From the NCBI RefSeq assembly GCF_963678635.1, contig NC_087062.1, positions 32,711,651-32,775,650 of the forward strand: 64,000 nt of DNA, in the 5' to 3' direction. Source of the stretch: Symsagittifera roscoffensis (taxonomy: Eukaryota > Xenacoelomorpha > Acoela > Convolutidae). This document shows, in pieces, positions 11,601 through 21,600 of the stretch (position 1 is the first letter of the stretch; each line of letters begins with the position of its first letter). Below the pieces are notes generated by a model that was not told where the DNA came from, did no database searches, and was given only the letters and a program-made list of their open reading frames with translations. The position numbers and the translations under genes were made by a program.

Positions 11601-14437
11601 CTGGTGCGAGTTCACTTTCTAATTCAGAGTCCAAATCCAACCCAATTGCAGTACCCTCTACTGCCACTTGGATTCACAGCGACTCACACCCTTCGTTGTA
11701 TAGCTCACTGAATGCAGCCACAAATCGTCACCCGGGGCAGCTGAGTTTAGATCTGGATAATATGTCTCTGGAGAATACACTAGGTAGTGGATTCACACCC
11801 AATCAGAATGCATTGCAACATGCTAGATTGCAGCTGGCCGGTAAGGTTCAGCGTTTGGTATACGGCAAACTGTTTAAATTATCATCTGACAACCTTAACC
11901 AAGAAGACATTATTTTGCCTTCCTTCCACGCAATTTATTTCGTTGTTCATTGCATAATTGACTACTGCTTTTAACCGAGATTGGAAAGTTTATTTAGAAG
12001 TGCGAGAACTAGTTATTATTTGGTAGGTTATTTGATAAAGTCTTGTCAATATCATTTCCAGATCTGAGTAGCAGCCTCGAAAGCAACAACCCTTCTTCGT
12101 TCTTCTTAAACTCTCAATCCCTGAACAACTCACCGAATAATAACCAAAACGATACCGTTGACAAACCAGACGATGGGGAGTGCTCTACTTGGTCCGATGA
12201 CGTCACTGCCACGTGGAACACCCTGAATGAGTCCTCCACGCATCAGAACGCGATTGAGAATTCCCTGTTGATCGTAGGAAGTGTGGCCGAGACAGCACAT
12301 ACTCAGCTGGCTCAAAGCGCAGATTTGGAGTCACTCGTGCAACAGTTCAAGAATAAGGTTAATTAATTTCCGTCGATGGCTGCTACTAGGATGCCTAAGT
12401 TTCAGGTAAATGAGCTCGGCATCAAGTTTGACGGTAACTGCTTGATTGTGTTCAGGGCTCTGAGAGGAGCAAGCGGCTGTTGACGCATGCATTGGGTGTG
12501 ATGGTGGAGAGCGAGTGCTACGAGTGGGCCATCCTCATCTGTCTGATGCTTTCTGACGTCACGCAGGCCATCAGCATCATCAACAACATCATCAGCTCAT
12601 CACAACTCACAGATGTGGGGCAGCGACTCATACAGGGACTTACCAGTCTAGACTCTTGGGCTGCACAACACTGGTGAGTACTAACTTTTCACGCAAGCAT
12701 AGCTCGTGTTTTACTATGAACTTTCTTTTTTTTCAACCTAAGTCGCAAATATTGTTGCGACAAAATGTTCATTTTGAAAGTGTTCATTTTGATTCAGCTA
12801 TTAAGTACAGCCAATGCTAAGGATATTAACTGACTATTATATTACAAATAGCACTTTAGCTTCAAAGTATTATGGATCTGTAGCGTAGAGGTAGGGAAGG
12901 AGACCAGCAACAAAAAAAGGGTACGAACCTGGGAAGGGTCGGATGTTTTTAATGAACTTTTTCGTATACTAGTTAAAATGCGTCCGCTCTATAAATTGAG
13001 GCATGTTAGTTGGCAGATTTTTTTTCAAATTGACTGCTTATGCCTCATAGTTGGCGTGCGTCTCTTAAGAAACTTTTTAAGACTCGAAGTTTTTTTCATT
13101 CAATTGTTCCCAGAAGCATTATCGGTCAAATTTTTGCTTGTGTATGCGAAGTGCAACTTCGCCTCTGTGTAAAACATGTTCAATATTTTTTGTCTTTCTT
13201 AATGTCTTATAACCGTTTCCAGAATATAAACTTGAGTCATGAAAGTAGCGAATACTCTTAAATAGGTCTCGGTGAATTTGGAAACTAGGTGAAATCAGTT
13301 TCAATGAACGGCGGCGGGTTTTGTAGCAAACTTATGACCTTATCAGGTCTTTAGAACAACATCGAAAATTTGAAGGTGGGTGGGGGGTGGAAAGGAGCCA
13401 ATAGTTGGTTACACACAAGCAAATGCTTGGGTTTCATTAGTTCATTATTATTTTTCCAACCTAGCTAGCAAAATTAGTTCCCAGCAGAGCTCAGTTTGAG
13501 TATCAAAGCAGTACTTGTGTTTATCCGCTTGTCAAGACATTAGTCTCAAAATATGTAAATCGGAGGTGCCAATCTCGTAGGCGGGACTTTTGTCAAAACT
13601 TATTTACATCTGGATTTTCTTGCAGTTTCAAAGCTCCATTTTCTTTTTTGGCTCTTTTCCACTTTCCCCTCACATTTGAGTTTCAGTTTTGAAAAACTAT
13701 TTTCACGTTGTGATAATGAAAAGAAATTTTCCATGGTAAACAACTCAACTATTGTGAACACATTTGCTCTTCATATCGTGCATTCAGCCATTATAGCACA
13801 TAGGACTCCTGAAAAAAGGATTGAAATGAAAATTGGTGAGGGGAGTGGAAAAGAGCCGCTTTTTTGCTTGTTGGCGATATGATGCCTCTGGATAAATAGT
13901 TGCCGTTTTAGCTTCACATACCGATTGTTTCTGGCAGCTTTGTTCCCCTACGTGCAAGTACTTAAGACAGTGATGGACTTCTCGTTCAAGACCCAGAAGA
14001 CAAAAAAGTTATCTCTCAATAACAGTGCGCCTCTCAAGACTGGCGGGCTTCTCATGACTGCAGGAAGTGAAACCGACTCCAAACATACTTCTCCGAACAA
14101 GGAAGCTTCCATTGCAAACGGAGATTCGATTGCATCACCAAGTGCTGCCAATCGGAGACTGTCGTGGTGGAAGAGTTCAAAGAACTCGGTGTCCAATCAG
14201 AGTGGCGACCAGTCAGTGTTCGGAGGTAATGCAGTGTCGAATAATGACGCAATATCCGAACGAGATCTGCTGAGTCAGTTGCACGAGGAAAGAATTGAGT
14301 GGCTGACAGATGCGAATTGCAAGGACATCAATGGAAACGAAATCTACTCAGGGTTTTATCCGGCCGGGGAAGATGAACTGAATAACTGGAATGGGACTGA
14401 CTCGAGTGAAAGCGTATCTCGCTGTGTAATCTCGTGA
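2666..14437 (+). CDS. RIC1: RIC1 homologue, C-terminal 1064 codons in 12 exons (5' partial)
   Basis: RIC1 pairs with RGP1 as the Golgi exchange factor for Rab6. Exons: 2666-2767, 2890-3410, 3545-3865, 4253-4424, 5353-5668, 7279-7548, 7708-7784, 7861-7911, 11517-11840, 12062-12357, 12456-12673 and 13912-14437 (stop TGA). Every junction is GT-AG and phases match throughout. Family-like stretches in order are [26 protein letters not shown], the helical region with [20 protein letters not shown] and [72 protein letters not shown], a Ser/Asn/Gly-rich linker, and [14 protein letters not shown] followed by [10 protein letters not shown]. Order and spacing match the family's C-terminal part (human RIC1 is roughly 1400 aa). 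The N-terminal propeller exons are off-window. Two linkers (exons 5 and 9-10) are low-complexity. The 3.6-kb intron 7912-11516 is packed with repeats. The homology is remembered, not computed, but is very strong. Confidence 0.95.
4148..4191 (+). repeat. Near-perfect intronic hairpin
   Basis: Arms AACTCGCAAGAGTTGACTCT and AGAGTCAACTCTAGCGAGTT pair over about 20 bp around a 4-nt GAAA loop, followed closely by a T run. It sits in the RIC1 intron about 60 bp before the exon that starts at 4253, close to the acceptor. It could be a mini foldback or affect splicing. Neither is shown. Confidence 0.65.
4736..4976 (+). repeat. Dispersed AT-rich element ending in CCAAC..GTTGG hairpin (family A)
   Basis: The body contains GCCTATTGATCCAGTTTT, then AAAGAGCTTTAAGG, and ends with a short stem-loop CCAACTGTAAGTTGG followed by CTATG. 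Related copies with the same order lie at 8616-8850, 10430-10550 and 14755-14882 on the plus strand and near 45635-45810 and 49920-50100 on the minus strand. A body-only fragment lies near 11340-11460. No open frame supports autonomy, so this is a non-autonomous family of unknown class. Confidence 0.55.
4980..5115 (+). repeat. Partial copy of family B dispersed repeat
   Basis: It contains GATGATTGCCAATTTGTG, AAAGCGCGATATTTTTCG and GCGTAGATTTAATCC, shared in the same order with the longer copy at 29690-30115 and, in reverse, with 59805-60165 and 63690-64000. The shared core is rich in GCGCGA/TCGCGC, which stands out in this AT-rich DNA. Confidence 0.5.
8616..8850 (+). repeat. Family A dispersed element, second copy
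   Basis: It carries ACCTATTGATCCAGTTTT and AAGAGCTTAAAGGGCATC and ends with the hairpin CCAACTGTCTGTTGG then CTATA, colinear with 4736-4976. It lies in the large RIC1 intron. Confidence 0.55.
9455..10215. repeat. Large imperfect foldback element
   Basis: The outer left arm (about 9455-9700) is an imperfect reverse complement of the right side (about 9838-10215). Matching pieces include CATGCTTTGTTTATGTTGTATCGCAAGTGG against the corresponding CACTTGCGATACAACATAAAC block, and the TTTCGACTTGAA/TTCAAGTCGAAA pair. The right arm carries extra short tandem copies of a GGCCACTTGYGATAC-like unit. The inner stem is annotated separately. The structure is intronic in RIC1 and contains no coding frame. 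Confidence 0.65.
9702..9836. repeat. Inner stem of the foldback, arms of about 52 bp
   Basis: The left arm 9702-9753 and right arm 9784-9836 pair almost completely; the shared stretch includes CTATTCAGGTGCAAAGAA. The loop is 30 nt. The 42-nt segment 9750-9791, covering the loop and arm edges, recurs nearly identically at 10324-10365 inside a second hairpin with different arms. Confidence 0.8.
10211..10392. repeat. Second hairpin sharing the same loop sequence
   Basis: Perfect 20-bp outer arms, TTGGTTAGATCTAAGCAGTC at 10211-10230 and its reverse complement at 10373-10392, enclose inner arms ATTAATCTT (10309-10317) and AAGATTAAT (10363-10371). The centre holds the 42-nt segment also found in the loop at 9750-9791, with two to three differences. 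Confidence 0.75.
10430..10550 (+). repeat. Family A dispersed element, 3' part
   Basis: Only the 3' part is clear: the T-rich segment, TTTCCTTGCGTTCATTAC and the terminal hairpin CCAACTGTAAGTTGG at 10535-10549. Confidence 0.45.
12730..13172 (+). repeat. tRNA-derived SINE-like element, copy 2
   Basis: Colinear with 1955-2455: head CAACCTAAGTCGCAAA, the shared AGCTATTAAGTACAGCCAATG segment, a tRNA-like module at 12870-12940 with B box GGGTACGAACCTGG, and tail GTGCAACTTCGCCTCTGTGT. It lies in the RIC1 intron between exons 11 and 12. Several substitutions separate it from copy 1, so both are old. Confidence 0.65.
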
Positions 14438-14483
14438 AGTCGTAAATTAGGAGTATGTTCGCTGATATAGGTATTCACTTTGT

Positions 14484-14589
14484 ATTAAATTTATCCCGAA
14501 TCTATTGTTGGTGTAGTTTAGTTATTTCATTTAATTCAATCCTGAAAATATATTATTGAAAGCTTTTGTTCTTATAACTTTCAATTAAA
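14484..14589 (+). terminator. Candidate RIC1 polyadenylation signals
   Basis: ATTAAA at 14484-14489 lies about 50 bp after the stop codon, and another ATTAAA lies near 14584. Either could direct 3' end formation. No transcript evidence is available. Confidence 0.4.
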
Positions 14590-14754
14590 ATGAGCACTTA
14601 AACACTTCATGTACTCTCGGACATACTCTCTCCAAAAACTTCCTCTTATGCGAACAATATACACAACCCCCTCCTCCTCCCTTACCCCCATACATGTACT
14701 AAGGACAACAATGGTCTAGGGATTTTAGCGGACCGGTTTTTTAGCAGTCTTAGA

Positions 14755-14882
14755 ACAATTTCAAAGAGGTTTAAGTCTTCTATTTTTTTTTCGAAATTCG
14801 AAGCTTGAAATTTTTTCAAAAACAAGTCCATTTTTTTCTGTATCTTTGCATTCATTACTTGTTTCCAACTGTCAATTGGCTG
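14755..14882 (+). repeat. Family A dispersed element, 3' part
   Basis: It contains AACAATTTCAAAGAGGTTTAAG, a T run and the terminal hairpin CCAACTGTCAATTGG at 14865-14879, in the same order as the other copies. It lies just 3' of RIC1. Confidence 0.5.
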
Positions 14883-15213
14883 TGTTCTCAAAAGGAACCT
14901 TGCCAATTCTGAGGCTAAGGGTTTGTTCAAGAACAAATTTTCTGAATCTTTGCATAGAAGTGGTGGTGCCTTAGTTAAAAATTATCTCCTCAGAAAATGT
15001 ACAATTTCAGAAATTTTGCCGGCTCTAGGAAACTTTTTGATTTATTTCGAAATTATAGTCAGATCTAAGATAAAGGTTTAATGGGAAGAACGTCCGCTGG
15101 GGAGATTCGGTTGATACCGGTTACGCCCTAATTGTTGTAGAAAAGCAATGTTGGACTTAGCAAAAGTTCATTTTTTTTACACCTGCCAGCAAAGTGTCTT
15201 AGTACGAACCTTC

Positions 15214-15695
15214 CTTTTTTCTAACCTAAGTCGCAAATAAAAGAGCTAGTTTTGGGTGCACTTTTGATTAGATAGGCTGCCGTAGTAGTGTAATGGCATT
15301 CGTGCTTTGACATTTGACTAGTAAAAAGTTAACAGTTTATCCAACGAATTTTTGAAATGCATCAATTATACATGATGTGAATTTACCTTTCCCAATTTAT
15401 CTCATGCAAAGGTGATGTGAATGCCTTCAGTTTGTTATATTCCAAATCAATACATGCAAAATTGTATCTATTTGCATTTGGTGCTACTTTTGCTGCATTA
15501 CATTAGTCATTTTTTAGCATATGTAGCTGCCTTATTTGTAAGTAGTGTTTGACGATTGTTAAGCGTTCGAGGTCGCAGGTTTGAAGCCCATATATAGCAT
15601 TTTTTGTACTAATTCGAGGCTTGTTTTTATCTTTTCTTATTTCCTTTTTTCACGCCAGTGATCTGGCTAGTGAAGCGCAGCTTCCTCTGTGTGAC
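15214..15695 (+). repeat. tRNA-derived SINE-like element, variant
   Basis: The head CTAACCTAAGTCGCAAATAAA is followed by an A-box-like GTAGTAGTGTAATGG near 15288, a B-box-like GCAGGTTTGAAGCCC near 15575 and a tail resembling GTGAAGCGCAGCTTCCTCTG. It shares head and tail with the 1955 and 12730 copies but the middle differs. The internal GCATATGTAGCTGCCTTAT segment recurs in the 28.1-kb and 53.1-54.06-kb elements. Confidence 0.5.
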
Positions 15696-15984
15696 ATTTT
15701 GTTTTCGAAAACTACGGTGCCATATCTGAGATAATTGATACAAATCGGAAATGAACGGCATGGAATTTTCTATGCAGAAGCAGCTTTATCCTGATTGTTT
15801 TTAGGAACTTAAATTTAGACCCGGAATTTTTTTCTTTTAGACCTTCCGTGGGTTTTTGTCCAAAACGACCCCGCCAAATCTGAAATTCAATTTTCGCATG
15901 GGTACATTTTAAATTTTTTTTATCAAACTGCTACCTATTGATTAAGTTGGGACCCTAGTTTTGAATGATTGAAAAACGGCAATT

Positions 15985-16045
15985 GCGCAGATGCTAGGAC
16001 GTGAGCCATTGAATTTCGCGATCGGGAGATCGATTCTGGCACATC
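15985..16045 (+). repeat. tRNA-like module (degenerate)
   Basis: GCGCAGATGCTAGGACGTGAG resembles a D-arm region, and GAGATCGATTCTGGC resembles a Pol III B box. No acceptor stem is recognisable, so this is a SINE remnant at best. The surrounding 14.9-18.4 kb contains no gene I could support. Confidence 0.3.
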
Positions 16046-17131
16046 AGAATTTCAGTTTTTTTTTTACTTTTTGACTTCTCTTTTCTCGCTTGTTTTCGAA
16101 GTGAAGCTTAGAATCTGTGTTGAGAAAGTGATTCAGAAAGGAATCTTGAAATTTAGAGAGCTGTACCGTGATGTAAGTCTTATAACACTCCTAAGTTGAA
16201 AAAAAACTAGAAAAAAAAGAGAAAAAATTACTTGGTTTACTGTTAGCTACCCCCCCCCCCCGCACCCTGATGCTACCCAGTCATTAAATGTCTTGAAAAA
16301 GAATTCCGCGGTTACACATAACGGATTTTACCATCAAGTCCCCTTTTTTCGTAATGGGTGCTAGTTGGCAATGGTAGATCCGTTACTAGTCCACTCTTTT
16401 AGGTAGAACAGTGACAAAAGAAAATCAAAAATTATTTTTATTTTCTTTAACTGTTTAACTGCAAAAGTTTGTGATAATCAGCTTTCAAGTTAAAAATTTT
16501 TGTTTTTGAAGCTCGCTTGCCGTAGGCCCTCGTTTCCAAATTTTAACCCTTTGGTTCTTCTACTAACTGCCTCTGCTATTTGTGCCATGTCCCTATAGCC
16601 TTCATAACACTGTTCCTATTTCACTGCTTATCACCGGAGGCTGCACTCTGTTTTTTTGATATCCTCAACGTTTTCAACTGAATCCCTTTGAATGGTTGTA
16701 TCCCGACTTCCAACCCTTTACAAAAAACGACACAACCTTGAAATCAGTTGTCTTTCGGCTCCTTGATTTCTGATTGCAGCTCTATCAGCTTTGAGACATA
16801 TATTGGCGCGTGGAAAGTCTCTTTTGAAAATTCGAGGTATTTTTTTCTAGTCTTCTAAAGTTAATGAGAATTTTTTCTTAACTGAAATATACGTATATAC
16901 GATATTTTTGAATGGTACGTTTTGAAGGATTCTTATTTTTTTCTCAACGCTCTAAAGACATAATTTAATTGAAAATGCTGATTCATGAAACTGGTAGTCT
17001 GTCTAGTATTATGCTTGCGTTTAGCAAGCGTTATCAAATCGAAACCTTTTTTTTCAAGTCAACAACTTGTTTAACATAATTTATCAAATCATTTGTTAGC
17101 TTAATTTTAAACAAGTTTCAAAATCTTCAGC

Positions 17132-17209
17132 TTCTCTGGCACAACTAGTATAGAGATACTGACTAGGCCTGAAACAGCAATGGGCCTAGGTTCGAATCCT
17201 GGCAGAACC
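17132..17209 (+). repeat. tRNA-like sequence, pseudogene or SINE
   Basis: A B box GGTTCGAATCC sits in a good 5-bp T stem (CTAGG/CCTGG, one wobble), with an A-box-like AACTAGTATAGAG upstream. Only four of seven acceptor pairs form, so it is unlikely to be a working tRNA. Confidence 0.4.
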
Positions 17210-18408
17210 TTTTTTAAAGTTTAGTTGTCACATCACGGACAAAATTTGTGGTAAAAAATTTCATTGCAATTGAAAGTGTTTTAAATCTTGTAATTTGTAA
17301 ATCTACTAGGCCCTAATTTTAAATAAATTCTTTGTTTTGCTCAATAATTTTTTCGGACTATTATGAATTCGACTAATGTTGTTTTGCTGTTTCGGCCTAG
17401 TAATTTTGCTTTGTTTGTGTTTCCAGACAGGAGGCGTAGAGGAAGCGAAAAACTTCAAAAAGCGTAAAAAGAGATAAACAATTTTATGACAGCAATTTCG
17501 TTTTTGTCTCAACGGTTGCTTGCCCAATTTTGCGGGCTTAGTTGCGGCTTGATTATTTGTAGTGTTCGTTAAACGCCGGTGATTGCGCTGTTGAATCTGT
17601 TTTCCTCAAACTGAACATAATAAATTTGATCGTATTTTTTGACAATACTTAAGCTTGCGTAAGCAAGTGTTGTGTAATCGAAAACCGGACATTTTCCCGT
17701 AAAAAAAATATTTTAAAAGTTTACTAGCTTTCCTTTTATGCTTGTTTATTAAACCTTAACAAACTCCAGGTTTGTTCACACTTAAGCTAGAGGTAACGCG
17801 TTTACTTTTGTATCCTTGAGTACTTTTGATTCCTGTTGTATTCTGGGGTTCGAGTCCGTTTTTTTTTCAGTATGTACGAAATTGGTTCTTTTCCTTTAAA
17901 ATTTGAAGTGCCGGGCTTTTGTTTATCTGCTTTTGTTCAGCTTCGTAAGACTAGACTAAAGTCAAAGTTTTCGATCGTTTTTGACGCTGAGAAAACGTAT
18001 GTGGAATTTTTTGCAGCAAATATTGAATCACAAGTAAAGGGGACTGTAATATGATATTTCAATCGACCACCTCCTGACGTGTATTTGTACTACACGATTT
18101 TGTGTGGGCAAGAAATAATTTTAAAATGACTTTTAGTGGGCGATGGGGGGAACAAAAACAAAAACCGAGATTAACCGAGGAAGTTGATTAGTCCATTAGT
18201 TGAAATCAGCTTTTATTTAACTAATGCTGTTTTTTTTTGCTGATAAGTTTTTTTTTGTGATGGCATTTGAAATTTATTGTAGTCATTCTGTTGAGACTTA
18301 TTGAATAATTAATTATGCATCATTTTTTACGATTTGGCCCTCGGAGGTGAAAAGAATTGTCATTGATCTTAACAAAAAACTAAATTTGTTCAGATTTATA
18401 ATTAGCCA

Positions 18409-18420
18409 CGTATATAAAAG
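18409..18420 (+). promoter_or_regulatory. TATA-box candidate of the 1857-aa gene
   Basis: GTATATAAAAGA lies about 280 bp before the ATG at 18698, which leaves room for a 5' UTR of about 250 nt if transcription starts 25-30 bp downstream. It is a strong match in an otherwise T-rich upstream region. Inference only. Confidence 0.4.
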
Positions 18421-18697
18421 AGAAGCTTTTTGAAACCATAAATATACTCTTGTAATTTTTTAATGAACAGTGTGCCAAATTTAGTTATATTTATAAAATG
18501 AAGTTTGGTTAAATCAAACAGGTTGACGTCAATGCTTAAATTGCACCAGTTTTTAAAATTTTGTTCAAAACAGTCAAAACATCGAGTTATAAATTATCAA
18601 TAAAAACTTTTACGGTGCCAATCCAAACAGAACTTCTCTGCTCAGTTCGTCAAAAATAAAAGCGCTTCGATTAAATTGCTGCAAACGCTGATCAATA

Positions 18698-21600
18698 ATG
18701 TTGTTTTCAAAAAAGTACAAATTCAACCGTTTCAAACTCTTCGTATTATCACAGCTCCTTCTTGGAGTTGCCACTCAGACTACTACATGGCCCGAATCGA
18801 CCAGCGAGGGAACTGGTCCAACTGGTGGATATGTTGGATCAAGTGTGGATCCGGGGGATACAACTGCTGGCCTTCCCAATCAAACGGCACCACCTTATGC
18901 GCAAAACACGGATATGGATCACTCAAACACAGATTCTACTTGGCAGGAATCAAACAGTGATTGGCATGATTCAAACTATGACATGCATGATTCCAACAAC
19001 ATCAACTCATTCGTTCAAAGTCTTGCCTCTATCGCCGATACGCTTGTGCATGTTAGCAAAGTAAGTCCTGGCTCCCTCAAAAACTTCCATCCCGATAAAT
19101 GCGAGAATGAAAATATTAACTATGGCGAAGGGTCGGGATACTCCCGTGTGAAACGCCAAAGTTCCCATGATGCTAGAATGTCAGTCGGAAGGATTCCACA
19201 AACGTACAATCACCAATGGGAGCAGGGCGGGGGGTTCCAACTGTCAGGGGATGGATACACCTGGTTCATGGGCGCTGGAGGACGCTACTCTGGGAAAGGT
19301 AAAGGATCAGTGGAGTCTCGGTCAACGGCTCCTTCCAGTGCGTACGGATATGCAGAGTTCTTTTCATACGAAACTTTTGGAAGAACAGGAACTTTTGAGA
19401 CAGGAAGGGGTTGGTATGCAATCGACAGTCAAAATGGACTCGAACTGAACTTATCAGGAGCGTACAACATCTCCGCTGCATACGAGCATGTTGATAGCCT
19501 GAAAATTCAGGGATCGTTCCAGTTGAATGGGAACGTGTCTGCATATACATCCGTTAATGGAACGGGAGCCCACAATAACAGTATATACTGGCCCGCTGAA
19601 TACGAACACAATGAAAATGATCAAAATGACGCCTTTTTTTGGGAATCCGGGAACGAAAACGCAGGATTTTACATCTGGGGCAATGGTAAGTACCACACAG
19701 GCGGTGAAGGAATCTACTCACACACTGGCACGGGCAGTTATAATGCAACAGGAGTTGGCCTTTACCGGATCAATGGAACCGGATTGTACAAATTCTTTGA
19801 AAGAAATGGAATAAAAGAGAACAACATGCATGAACCTTTCTTTTTCGAAGGATACGCGGCAGAAGGGTTCATGATTAACGTGACAACCGGAAGGTATAAC
19901 GTGAGTGGAGTGGGGGGCATTGCCGCCAGAGGGGCTGGATTGTATGCAATTTCTAACCAAGGTCCGTACTTTGTTGGAGGAATGGGCCACAATCCTAATA
20001 GTTCCCGATGGGGAGATGACGAAGTCGATGAAAACGAAGATGACGAACACAAGGACGATGAAGTTGAATACTACACAAGCGTAAAGGAAGTACATAGCAA
20101 CTATCATCTTCATGTAGAAAAAGGTGGATTCCGCATCGAATCGAGCTACGGATTTCATCAATGCAAACGCGGACAAGGAAATTTCACGTTTTCAGGAAAC
20201 ACAAACTTTTTTGCTGTTTCGGGAACTGGGAAGTTCATTCTCTCCGCTGATACAACTTGTAATATGCCCGGTAACTACAGCGAACCAAAATGTGAAGTGA
20301 GTATGCACCACGATTTTAACATTACCTTGCAAAGCACCCGGCGATATCACTTCAACTACAACTTCACTGTCATCGATGGAGATATATGGAGCTGCTCTGC
20401 CAACGAAGGAGTTTACAGAGTTTACGGATCCGGAAAGTTCGATATTTCCGGAACTGGGGCCAACTCAAGCATTAGCAAGTTCTGGGACAACGAAACGAAA
20501 GCAATCGACGAGGAGCTTGAAAGACGAAATGAAAGTCCAGTTTATGGTGAGTTCTATTTGCAGTCAGTACATGGCGGTTTTAATTTCTCCGGAAACGGTG
20601 GCAGCTCTTATGTGTGCATACCCGGCGAGGGACTGCTCAACTTCTCAGGCGATGGATCGTTTTCAGTGCAAGGGTATGGCAAATATGTAATCTCAGTTTA
20701 TGGTGAGTTTTCTATGGGATCTGAAATTTTCGAATCCTCCGAGAATGATGGATTCTACCAGTTCGTCGGAGATGGCGATTTCAACATCGATATTAGGACT
20801 GGCCGGTATAAAGTATCATTGAGCGGTGCAGTGGTGAGCTGTCGTGGTGTGAGTAATACCAGCTATGCGCTCTACGGAATTGGCAGCGGTGGCGTGTACG
20901 GAAACGGCGCTAACTCGGGTTCTAGTTGGGAGTACTACGACGACAACAACAACAATGATGAAAACCTTTTCAAGAAAGAAACTTACCAAGTGGCATCAAA
21001 TTACAATTTGACAGTTGAAGAGGGTGGATATCGAATTGTTTCTTCTAATTGGAACTCCTTTCAGTGCGGAATGGGTCAAGGCAACTTCAATTTCTCGGGA
21101 TCTGCGAGTTTTTTCTCTGTTTCGGGAAGGGGGCGTTACTTTACAGATTCTACCTACCCATGTGAAATTTCGGGAACTTACTACCAGAGTTGTCAGACTA
21201 GTGGATACGACGATTTTGTAATTACATTTGATTCCAGATTTCTAACTGATGTCATAGATTACAACGTCCAGATTCTTGATGCACGGATTTCGGAATGTAC
21301 TGCGCCATCTGGAGAATACCAAATTGCAGCTTCTGGACAGTTTGAAGTATCAGGCACCGGAGCAGAGTCAACGCAAAGCACATTCTGGGACAACCAAATC
21401 AAAATAGTTTACGATGAAGGGAGAGAAGATTCGAAATACCTAAGCGGTGATTTCGACGAAAGTTCTGGACAAGGTGGAATGATAGCCTGGGGCGGACAAA
21501 ACAGTGGGTACACGTGTGAGAGCGGCTATGGCCTCTTCCGACAAAACGGCAGTGGCACATTCAGTCACTCCGGTGACGGTAAATACTTCATATCAGGCTT

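Noticed and set aside
13938-14437. Acceptor at CTGGCAG (13936-13937) for the last RIC1 exon
   Set aside because: It would start in the wrong phase and hit a stop within ten codons. The AG at 13910-13911 keeps the frame and adds a hydrophobic [15 protein letters not shown] segment that suits the family.
17132-17209. Functional tRNA gene
   Set aside because: The T arm is good, but only four of seven acceptor pairs form and no clear anticodon arm fits.
18676-18960. 94-codon frame overlapping the start of the 1857-aa gene
   Set aside because: It is an out-of-frame shadow. The signal peptide and the long frame belong to the other reading frame.
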